Assembly (NCBI RefSeq): GCF_028009165.1
Contig: NC_079246.1
Location: 682,001 to 746,000, forward strand
Source of the DNA: Akanthomyces muscarius
Taxonomy: Eukaryota > Ascomycota > Sordariomycetes > Hypocreales > Cordycipitaceae
Length of the DNA stretch: 64,000 nt
Direction of reading: 5' to 3'
Below the pieces are notes generated by a model. It saw only the letters and a program-made list of their open reading frames with translations, did not search any database and had not been told where the DNA came from. Both the position numbers and the translations under genes were made by a program. The first letter of the stretch is position 1. The number at the start of each line of letters is the position of its first letter. Shown here in pieces: positions 45,223 to 54,634 of the stretch.

Positions 45223-46229
45223 GTCGACACCTCAGCCCGGGCGGGAGAATTGTTACTATCTTGATAAGAAAATCGCGACCAGGAAAAGAAAAACCGTGAT
45301 GTTTTTGCCCCGAATGCACGCATCTGGAATGGCAAGCAGGACGCGGCCGGCAGCTGGGATTTGCTAACAAAGCGCAGTAGCTGCGGCGGAGATTTGGCCC
45401 GCTGGCTCGGATCTGTAGTTGAGGGGCAACGCTCTGCGAGGAGCTTGCCGGCGATTTGAGATGGAAGGTCTTGATGTGCAGTAACAACGCAGTGATGTGA
45501 AGAAGTAGGCGCTGGCTGAGAAAGAGTGTGTCGAGTTGAAAATGGAGGTACCGGTACATGCTGCGTGGATGCCTGACGGGAAGCGCTGGCTTCTCTCCCC
45601 GTCAGCGCCACCACTCTCTCCCGATCCCAATGTGCTACTTGGCCAGCACTCGGCAACTCGGATAACCTGCCGACATGTACGCTGCCCATTTGCTAAATGT
45701 GCGGCCCATTTGCGGTCCATTTGCCGACCTGCCAGGCTGCTACACTGCATTCAGCTGAAAATTTTCCGGCTGCTACATGAGACAAGGCTCGTCATGCAGA
45801 CAGGACGTGGGACAAGCTTATTCGTTGCGCCGATGCTGTGGCGTGATGCTGGTGATGTGAAACCAGAGCCTTGCCCGCAGCCACAAGTCTGCCAACTGCC
45901 AGGTATTGGTATGCCCAACAGAACACGGTAGGCTGGCATCCGGCTTGCCAAGGCAACACGCGATCGTTGCTAGTACGATTTTGTTACACCGCCGCTGAGT
46001 AACTCCTTAGCTCCCGTTCCCGCACTGTTTCTAGTCAATTGACAGCCTCTAGCGCATCATGATTTCAGTTTCGCTGCTGCCATTGACATTGGATGCCCGG
46101 GGTCCTCTCCCACCCATATAAAGCCAGCATCTATCCTGCCATCTCTGCTCGCTCAGTCCAGGATTCACTAACAAGCCTCCGACCAACCACACCAGCACAC
46201 TTGAATACTTTAACTCGATACGAACCACA
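45159..46229. promoter_or_regulatory. Divergent upstream region of the amidase and small ORF genes
   Basis: This 1.1 kb holds the promoters of two divergent genes. A CTG/CAG repeat lies at 45190-45222. On the plus strand a TATA box (CCCACCCATATAAAGCC, about 46108-46124) sits about 110 bp before the small ORF at 46230. The leader between them is C-rich and ends CCACAATGGC, a strong start context. On the minus strand an open frame runs from the amidase start back to 45689 and might be coding. Confidence 0.5.
45190..45222. repeat. CTG/CAG trinucleotide repeat
   Basis: About eleven CTG units on the plus strand. On the minus strand they would encode eleven Gln followed by a His/Gln-rich patch in frame with the amidase, so the repeat is either in the 5' leader or encodes a poly-Gln extension. 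Confidence 0.9.
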
Positions 46230-46412
46230 ATGGCCGAAACCGCAGCAGCCAGTCCCATTGCGAAGGCCCAGCCATGGAAGAAGTGGTTTTCTCCCGACCA
46301 GGACGGGATTAACGGAGCTCCACTGCGGGCCATCGAACAGTACGATGGCCAGCAAAATGGCGGGGGACGTGACGGCATCCCTGCCACCGAGTTCGATCTT
46401 TTTAATAGTTGA
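46230..46412 (+). CDS. Small protein of 60 residues, unknown
   Basis: I do not recognise it. The support is contextual: a TATA box at about 46115-46121, a C-rich leader, an excellent start context (CACAATGGCC) and a compact hydrophilic product (MAETAAASPIAKAQPWKKWF, then a Gly/Asp-rich part, ending EFDLFNS). There is no signal peptide or membrane segment. After the stop, GTACGT at 46420-46425 and a pyrimidine-rich TTTGTTTGTTTCAG ending at 46565 would make a good intron in the 3' untranslated region. Alternatively the last coding exon is misread and the protein continues after that acceptor. A cluster-like neighbourhood of amidase and CmcJ-like genes surrounds it. Confidence 0.45.
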   Translation: MAETAAASPIAKAQPWKKWFSPDQDGINGAPLRAIEQYDGQQNGGGRDGIPATEFDLFNS

Positions 46413-47266
46413 GCTTGAGTACGTACGCATTTACATTGCACTTAACAAACCCCCGCCCCCTCTTCTTTTCCTTCTTCTTTTTCCTTGAGAGAGAGCAGGA
46501 GCTGACAGGCACCAAGGTTCTAGTTAGCAAGCAACCTGTTGTCTCCCTTTCTTTTGTTTGTTTCAGATTGGGATGCCTGTTCTCCAGAGCTTCCTGACTG
46601 CTCTGGAGTTCCGTCGTCTCCATCTCCCAGTTGCTTGCTGATCACTGCCGTGTTTAACCATGGGCTCGATACGGGGTATCTGCGTACCACAAGGGCCCAG
46701 TAGTTGCCGAGACCTCACCCAATCTAAATTGCGTAACTGTACGTTCAAATAGTCAATAAACTTGCTCGGCTTTAATTCCTACGTATTTACGCGTTGATAA
46801 AGAGTATTACTCCTCAGGCAGTATCGTTTGGCTATTCGTATAGCACTTTTAGCGTATATGCCCGCGGAGTATATTTATATTTGCTAACATATAACTATAC
46901 TAATAAATATAAGTTAAAAGTACCCCATAATAGGCCTATTTCGGATATTTCTACGGACAGGTGCTACTAACTTATGTCCTACAGCTACTACCACTAACAC
47001 TACCACAACCGCTCCCACTGCCTCCATCGCTGGTCGTCCTGCCTGCTCTCAACAGTCGTGAAATTACTTCAAGACCAAATTTTCACATTTAAAGAGATGT
47101 GAGCATAGATGGCTAAGAGTTAATGGTTTTTTTTTGGCTCCTAGTAGCCTTTCTTTGTGGCTGATTGATACCTAAAAAAGTGTGGGACAATGCTGTGCGA
47201 AGAGCAAACAGTTGCTGTACGAACAGTAACTCTCCGAAAAGATGATGTGTACGAATAGCAATGCTC
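46413..47266. other. 3' region of the small gene and AT-rich spacer
   Basis: Includes the possible 3' intron ending at 46565 and an AATAAA signal at 46756-46761. An AT-rich patch lies at 46840-46930 and a low-complexity ACTACCACTAACACTACC patch near 46985-47020. No further gene is seen. Confidence 0.4.
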
Positions 47267-48319
47267 TCAATAAAACGCCGCTAGCCGAACTTCGATGCTT
47301 TCACGCAAAACATCTTGCCCATCAGGTGCCGGGTTCGCGAAAGCACAGTGAAACCCGCCTGCGACCAATATTAGTAAAAAGTCGACGCAGATAGACGTCA
47401 CTCTGCACTTACGTGCCATTGCCGAGTCTGCAATGCATACGTTTCGAAAGATGATGGTTTCTTTGGGGCTTTGATCTGCAAGATACCACCACCTGTGCTC
47501 TCGGTTGTAGTGCAAAAAGCAATCCTCACCCAACCCTGTCTGGTAGACAATGTCATTTGCAATCAAGTCCCTATCTGCATCAATGCTGCGGTAATCGCAA
47601 AGCGCCAAGGGCCAGTCTTTGGTCGGGGAGTCGTTGAGGAGCCTCCAGATGCTGTTCCCCCACGGAAGGCTCTTGTTAGCCAACTTTTCATTCATGAGGA
47701 CAGTTTGTATTGCGAGTCAAAAAAAAACAAAAAAAAAACAAACTTTAGAACATCGCATTTGTTTTTTAGCCGTTCTTCAGCGCCAGTACCTAGAGACTCT
47801 TGTAATTTCAGCTTTGCACCGGTTTCGGTGTAGTCAACGTGAGCGAAGCGAAAAGGCTGGGCGGCTTCTGTCTCGGCCCCTTTCGCTGCTGGATATCGGG
47901 CATCTCGTCGACGAATCTTTTCTCAAGCTTTATTAGTTGCGAAATAACTACGTGGATTGTGTACTCACAGCATAGTTAAAGAATGCCACTTTCTTATATC
48001 GAGGAAAGTGCGCCTTCACAAGTTTCGCAAGTTCAGCATAATAACGCGTGATAATGATCTCGTCGAACTCAAAATCGGCGCGCTCAAGTGCTGTTTCCCA
48101 AGGGACAAACTGAAACCCATGAGTATCTAGCTCTGGGTTAATTCCATCGCGGGCATTTCCGATCTGCACTGGATGCGCCTCCCAGATGTGATTATCAACC
48201 GCCGCTTCTGGGACGTCGTCGACTGAGAATGCCATTGTAAACGGTTTTTCAGTCGCGTACTTTTCGTCACGGGCCAGATACACAATTTCAGTGTCAATGG
48301 CACCTGCGTCAGCAGCCAT
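47267..48319 (-). CDS. CmcJ/AsaB-like hydroxylase/desaturase-family protein
   Basis: Four exons on the minus strand, 48319-47969, 47916-47744, 47651-47413 and 47358-47267, give 284 residues with every phase matching. Donors are GTGAGT, GTTTGT and GTAAGT. The second intron (92 nt) carries two long T tracts after its donor and ends GGGAACAG. That acceptor restores KNKCDVLNIWRLLNDSPTKD, the family's (V/I)N(V/I)W motif. Other family signatures are FFNYAIRRRDARYP, FAHVDYT, DWPLALCDYRSIDADRDLI, DCFLHYNREHRWWYLADQSP and GFHCAFANPAPDG, with the end RESIEVRLAAFY. Members occur in fungal secondary-metabolite and detoxification loci; bacterial CmcJ takes part in cephamycin methoxylation and AsaB in aspergillic acid clusters. 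They are annotated as hydroxylases/desaturases or methyltransferases, so the exact chemistry is unsettled. Confidence 0.85.
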
Positions 48320-49325
48320 GTTGACCCTCAAGCTCGAGGCTGGTAGTCTTGCAGCGGGTGAGATGCAATGGTTGATTATTCTTGATTAGCTTGAGGGCGT
48401 AATCATGAGTACACGGACAAAAAAACTGTACCATGTCTTGCGCGAAAGATAGGAGCGGAGTGCCACTGTCGATACACTTCAATACCGTGTCTGCGCCGGG
48501 TTAGACCCTCGAGCTGCAGGTTTGAGCAGTGAGATCGGCACAGCCCTTCTTCCACCTATATTTGCCAACAGCTAACGCATAGCTGAAAAGCGTGGAGGGT
48601 GTGATGCCCCGCATTTTATCTATTCAGCCCAACTTATCATGCATAGGGCTTGCTGTGTGGTGCGTATACGTGCCCGCGGCCGCTTACAGCGCCCCTTTAG
48701 TGTAGAATCATGCAGATGGGAAGGCGCGCGAGTCAACCACGTCTCCAAAAGTAGGACAAAATGTGACCCGGATAGAACCTGATGGCTGCCTTTTTGCCTT
48801 ATTTTCCGACTTAGGGGGGAGAGGGTCGTGGCAAATGCGAGTCTCAGGGCGCAGGTGTACGGCTTTTCATGCATCGACGGCTTGCTGTGTACGGCTCATT
48901 ATGCATTTGTGGCTTGCTGTGTATGCAGCATCAGTCACGAGAGGGGCGCCCCCCTGAAATGATTGGCCTACGGCAAATTCTTCGAGTCATAGTATTGCAT
49001 GTACAGTACATCTACGTCTGAGCTCTTCTTCCATTGCTCATAGCAAACACGGAGCAGTGGCTAGTAGTGGATATGCGTCCTCATGTCGTAACCTCTTCCC
49101 GTCGTTCTTCTCTCTGGGTCTGCAACTCTTGTCTGCTACCACGTGATTGATGTAGTAACAAGTAGTCGCACTCAAGTAGAGAACATATGCAAATCGGCGT
49201 TATTCGCAGTTGATGCTACTATCTTGTATATTGAAGTCCGATAAACTCATTGGCTCATCGAGCGTTCTTGATGCCGACACGCCAGTATCAACTCTCGCAT
49301 TTTTTTGCTATAAGTTTCGCTGAGA
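48320..49325. promoter_or_regulatory. Divergent upstream region of CmcJ-like and NLR genes
   Basis: 1.0 kb with no supported gene. It must hold both promoters. A partial direct repeat is visible at 48860-48920, where GCTTGCTGTGTA and a nearby CATGCAT/ATGCAT pattern occur twice about 40 bp apart. The related word also occurs near 48645-48656. Confidence 0.4.
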
Positions 49326-52300
49326 ATGTCACTTCGGCTAGTTTTCCAGGCTGACGGTGAAGATGCCGCCGCTACGCTCATGTGAGTTTTTCATAGAACG
49401 TTATTTGCTATTACACGAAGCTCATACTGCCGCTGCAGTGTTGTCATCATCAGAAGTCCACTTCAAGTATCGGCACCAAATGATGTAAATGAGAAATCTT
49501 GGTGGACTGCCGCCCTGCGAGGCAACAGAAGAGTAAAACAAGTTTTTGTGTTTTGCGAGAAACTATATCCACTGTTGAACAATTACACGTTGGAGGGAAT
49601 GAACGAAAATTCCTTATATCTGTTGAGGGAGCTGCAGCCACACACGCTGATATCTGCGTCGTGCAAAATCGTCTTCATATCCTACTCCTTTGGAAGCTAC
49701 TTTGCCAAAAATGTCAGTCCATTGCCCGACTTTTAAGCGACTCATGTTCTTATCAAGGCTTAGGCTATGATAGCAGCGCATGATCATCCTGAATTTCGGC
49801 CGGTTTATGACGCCGTCTCTGCTCTACTGTTTGTGGCTACTGCTCACAACGAAGATTCTGCAAATTTCAGAAAAACCATAGCTTTATGTGCCGCCATACA
49901 GCTGGGCGCCGACCACAAGGCAAAAGGCGTTTTGTCTTCAGATGAATATTCTACAGGCGTGGGAACAATATGCCGAGATTTTCGTGGTCTCACCTTCGTC
50001 GGCCAGGTGTTGAATGTCTGTGAGGCCAAACAAACCTCGATCAGAAAGTGGTATGCAAGACCGCGCGTTGTAAGCTGCCTACCCCCATATTGAAAAGGTG
50101 GTTAACCAAGAGTTCTAATTTAATTTAGCTGATTGACATTTCCATTGGAAGCAATGCTCGGAAGCTTGAGCAAGTTGTGGTCCTTGAATTCGACCATTAC
50201 CAGCTGTCAGCCTATCCTTGGCTATCTGCTGGCTTAGAAACAAAATTTCGTGAGGCTGTGGTTGCGCTTCTAGATTCTGTCCCCTCGGAAGACTCTACTG
50301 GTAGCTTTTGTAAGATTCCTGGGACAAGACCAGTCACTGACGCGTCCAGGTAGCTTTGCAGCAACCCGCACCGCATTCAAGTCTCCAACCTGCCCAAGGC
50401 TTGGCTCTTGGTACCTCTCCATTAACCTTCGGAGGTGGCACGTTATCAACGGAGCAAGACATGTACCAGAAAGGGAACGGGGTTTCTTGCTGTGTAATTC
50501 AACCATATCAGCAAAATCCAGCATTCACAGGCCGGACTGAGGTCCTAGGCCGAATAAGGGAATATCTATCGCCTCAGAGTAAGAAGCGCGATGTCCAAGC
50601 GAAGTTTGCGTTGGTTGGCTTGGGCGGTATCGGCAAGACTCAAACTGCGTTGGCATATGCATTCGGTTCCAAAAAAGACTTCCCCGTCATACTATGGGCC
50701 GACGGAGACACGCGCGCTAAGCTCGCACATAGCTTTGCAATGTTTGACAAGGAGCTTGGCATCTCTCCTACCAATAACTCGAGTCAGTCCGAGAGCAGGG
50801 AACGCGTGAAGCGTTGGTTGGAACAAACAAGTAAGCTTTGTCTCTGATGCACGCTAGGTTTTGTATTATTGACAATGCAGGCCTTCCCTGGCTTCTCGTC
50901 TTTGACAACATCGATTATGACCCGGAAGACAACATTACTCAGGAATACTGGCCCAACTCGCAAACAGGCTCGGTTCTAGTTACGGCCAGACATGAATCAG
51001 CTCTTGGGCAGTTTACAGGCGAAATTTACCCGCTTGGAAATTTGAACGACAATGAGGGTGCCGACCTTTTACTTAAATTGGCCAAGAAGCCATCGAACCA
51101 GACCAATTTGGATTATGCCAAAAATATTTGCTCTCGCGTGAGTTGTTTCCCACTAGCAATATCTTCCGTGGCACATGTTGTTGTTTCGCGAAGGTTTACC
51201 CTTCAAGAATACTGGGATGAGCATAACAATTTTGATCTCATTGAGAAGTCAAACCCACTCAGTGGACCGGAAGCCCGATACTCGTTCAAATTACAAACCG
51301 TATTCTTATCACAGGTGTCTGCTCTTGAAGCAGACGCAAATTCTCTGCTCAACATTTTGGCTTTTCTTGACCCAAGTGGAATCGAAGAGCAGTACCTGTT
51401 CAAGGGTCTGGTAAAAGGGTCTCCAGTGCACATTCTCAAAAGATCCCGAGATTTTGCGGAGGCAAGGGACGCCCTTTGTATGAATGGCCTAATCTCAAGA
51501 AACGAAGAATTGAAGTTGGTCTGGATGCATCGGATGCTTCAAGAGTTCTGTCGCTTTCGCTCGAGAAGAGAAGGTCACCAACAGCAGATATTCGAGCAAG
51601 CGTCGTCCCTTGTGTCCTCCATCTGGCCGGTGCCAGAGCGGCACAACCGTCACAATCGTGAGCTTTGGAAGATCCAAGAACAGCTCATCAATCACATTTT
51701 GAGCTTAGCAATGCACTACATGAATTCACTGAGGTTCGACCATGAAAAGAATGGACAGCTTGCCCGATTAGAAGCTAGTCTTAGTCTGGCTGAATTGTTC
51801 TACAACGGAGCATGGTAGGTGGAAAACAAAGATCTCCAGATTTTACTGCACATGTTGATGCGAGTAAATAGGTACCTGTATGAGAGGGGTAACTTCAGAT
51901 CTGCAATACCGCTGCTGCATATTGCCGAAGGCTACTGTATGAGCAACCAGGATGACACGGATTTTATTTTGTCGGACATTTTCGGCGCCTACGCATCCAT
52001 GGACAGCGAGTCAAATAATCTGCAGTCATGCGAGGAGAATTTCGGCAAACAGCTGCATTATCTACTCAAGGCAATTGACAAAGGCCAAGTAAAGCGCCCT
52101 ACGGTTCGCGAGGCGCTTGCATATGGCGGGCTCGCTAATGCTACAATGGGAGTCAAGCAGTACGCCAAAGCAGAGATTTGGTATAGGAAATGCTTGAAAC
52201 TGTGGGAGGACTGTCCAGGAGATCCTTCCATCTACATTCCTCATCTCGCTGCGTGTCTTTTCCTGCAAGATAAGACCGACGAGGCGGCAGCAATCCTGCA

Positions 52301-52894
52301 CTCCTGTATCGAAGAAAGAGAGGCTAGATACGGTGTCCACGACCGTCAATCGTTCAGGTGTGACTCGTCCCGTGCCCCGCGAGCCCTTCCTTCAATGTAC
52401 CATGCTGATCTTGGAAGCAGAACCGGAATCATTTATTTTGCTCTCGGGAACTGTTTGATCCGTCAAAACAAGCTTGAAGATGCTTACAATGCGCACATCT
52501 TTGCAATGGAAATGCTGGAAGAGACACTTGGCCTGCGACATCACCGCTTCGCGGATGCTTGCTACAAGGTTGGGTGGCATCTGAGATGGAAGGGCCAGCT
52601 TCAACTTGCAGAGTGAGTGAACAACACTGCTTTTGGTGAAGGAGAACTAACGAGATAAGATCAAAACTCACTCAAGCGTTGAAAATCTACGAGCAAGACA
52701 AAATATACTGCAATGAAGCAGCAAGGACGTACTTTGTTCTCAGTGAGGTTGCCACAGCACGGGGCAATGAAGTGCAGGGAGATAAATGGAGAAGTCGGGC
52801 AAAGGAGCTGCTGAGAGAAATCACAAAGGCTGAATATCCTGGGCCAGTCACAGAAGAGGATTATGACGAGCTAATTATGTTCTGGTCACGATAA
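49326..52894 (+). CDS. NLR-type STAND NTPase: hydrolase-like, NB-ARC, TPR
   Basis: Nine exons are proposed: 49326-49381, 49439-49712, 49764-50069, 50129-50309, 50399-50830, 50881-51814, 51872-52357, 52421-52612 and 52660-52894, giving about 1031 residues. The join 50309/50399 is the weakest; the others fit splice consensus and phase. The N-terminal domain looks like the lipase-like alpha/beta hydrolase domain of fungal NLRs (IVFISYSFGSYFAKNAMIAA, ALLFVATAH). The central NB-ARC shows the P-loop GLGGIGKTQTALAYAF, Walker B PWLLVFDNID, GSVLVTAR and CFPLAISSVA. The C-terminus is TPR-like (WYLYERGNFRSAIPLLHIAE, SFRTGIIYFALGNCLIRQNK). A TAG at 51816 lies inside an intron, so the gene appears intact. 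Fungal NLRs act in non-self recognition, heterokaryon incompatibility and regulated cell death; that role here is inferred. It converges with the CorA-like gene 97 bp away. Confidence 0.85.
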
Positions 52895-52991
52895 AGTCAC
52901 AATCAAAACTTGTCCATTAAACACAGGATCATTTCCATTTTCGCGTTCCTTCTTGATAAAGCTGGTCAGAGTACATATAAAACTTCCTGAG

Positions 52992-54634
52992 TCAGCTAGC
53001 CGGCTCTCTAACTGGATTTCTTATTGCCGGAATTAAAAAAGGCACTGAAAACCTGAGACGCTGCCTTACTTCTTCGCCCAAAATAATATAGATGAAGGGC
53101 AGGAGAGTAACCACACTAGCAACAACATATTGCCATATGCTTGGCTTAGATCCCGGGTTAATTTCTGCTACATTCATTCCAAAGACTGAAGAGATGAGTG
53201 ACAAAGGCAGAATGACAAACGCAAGCTTTGTAAGTTTGTTCACTTCTGTCGTTTGTTGTATGGATTTCTGTGCTTCCAGGAGTGCAATCGCGCTCTGCAG
53301 TAAATTGCTGCTGGATTCGCACCTTTTCGAAAGTCTCTCACACCGCTGTATTAAGCTTTCATAGTCTGTAATCAAACTTTTATACATTGTTTTTGCCAAC
53401 GTCTCGCTTGTCCCGCTGCCAGAAGCGTCGAGGCTAGGGGAGCCGCCTTGCCAGTCAGGGTCCTTTAGCGATTCAAGATCAAGTCGAATGAAATCTTGAA
53501 ATCGATGGATGAGACCCAGGTCAAAACGGATCTGTGCGAGGGCAGCCGCTGCCTTTTCAAGTGGAACTCCTTGATGGGCGGTTATATCATCCTCTAGGAA
53601 AGTAAGCATCTGATTCCACGACGCCGACGCAGCTAATAGCAAAGAGGCTAGACCGTAGAATGGGTGTGCGTGCGAAGCTCTGGTCGGGTCAAGAAGCAGA
53701 GGATCTTTTCCAGGGTGATACATGTGCATTTTGAACTGAAATCGCTGCGGGTCTCGCTCATGCGTTGAATTTCTTGTCGCGAGGGAATATCTTTCGTTGT
53801 AGCGTACAGTGCGAAGCAGGGTTGGTGATGCTCCGGTAACCTTTGTTGGATCATCCCACGGGTAAGTCTCTGTGCTGGAGAGAGGGTCACCACTATCGAT
53901 TAGGTAGACGCCTGGAGGTATGGGTTAAGTTGGGTACGAATGCAAATATGATGGGGATGGCTCACCTCTCCACGACTGCCGCTCTCCTACCTGCATGGGA
54001 AGCAAGCAGAATGAAACGACCTGCTCCAGACTAAAATTCCGGGAGCTGTGCAAGTGGACCTTACGAAACCTTGTACTCCCAGACTTGAGATTTTCGAAAA
54101 GAAGCTTTTCTTGCCTCAAGCAGCTTTCATCGGCGCGCTGGCGGGTGGCCGCAGAAAGATATGCAGGGTACGCCGCAGCTTGTGACGGTGAACGCCACAG
54201 GCTGACAAGCCGAACATGTATAATATTTTTGCGCTGAGAGGGCAATGCGGGAAGTTCATATGACGTGCGAAAACGATTCTGAACGCGCTCAATTTCGAGG
54301 TGACCCAAGAAGAGTTCTGGACGTAGGTTGTATTTGTGTGTCAATTGGACAATTGTGCTGGGCGCGAGATGGCCACCGACAATCACCAAGGACGGGAAGC
54401 CTCTCTGCCGAACGAGTCAGCCATTGTAGCGAAAATAAGCCAGGGGCTCGGAGATACCGCAAGGTCAACAGCCTGCTGAGATTCTAGGACACTTATCCTG
54501 GCAGTATTACGGATATCTGGTGTATTGTTGACATATGCTAATAACTGGCGAAGATAAAAATCAGAATCTGGCGACGTTTGGCACAATTTCTCGAGCTGCC
54601 GTCGGAATTCGGATAGAGCCGACTGAGTTTCCAT
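52992..54634 (-). CDS. Fungal CorA-like divalent cation transporter-family protein
   Basis: Three exons on the minus strand, 54634-54458, 54404-53966 and 53911-52992, give about 511 residues. The first intron (GTATCT donor, GGCTGAC branch, GGCAG acceptor) removes an apparent frameshift and restores VDLARGFPSLVIVGGHLAPS. The second joins QSWRGVYLIDSGDP. The N-terminal half has the pattern of fungal CorA-like proteins (KYNLRPELFLGHLE, SYELPALPSQRKNIIHVRLV, TRFRKVHLHSSRNFSLEQVV). The C-terminal part is a coiled segment followed by two membrane helices (LAFVILPLSLISSVFGMN, WQYVVASVVTLLPFIYIIL) separated by the GMN signature at residues 450-452. CorA proteins form pentameric Mg2+ channels; transport by this fungal subgroup is unproven. 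A GTAAGG after ILGEE could mark a further intron and give a shorter end. Confidence 0.82.

Noticed and set aside
51816..51818. In-frame TAG that seems to truncate the NLR before its TPR part
   Set aside because: It lies two bases into a good intron (donor GTAGGT at 51815, acceptor at 51871) whose removal gives a continuous NGAWYLYERGNF.
54390..54460. Apparent frameshift in the CorA-like gene
   Set aside because: An intron at 54457-54405 with GTATCT donor, GGCTGAC branch and CAG acceptor restores the family-like sequence RGFPSLVIVGGH.
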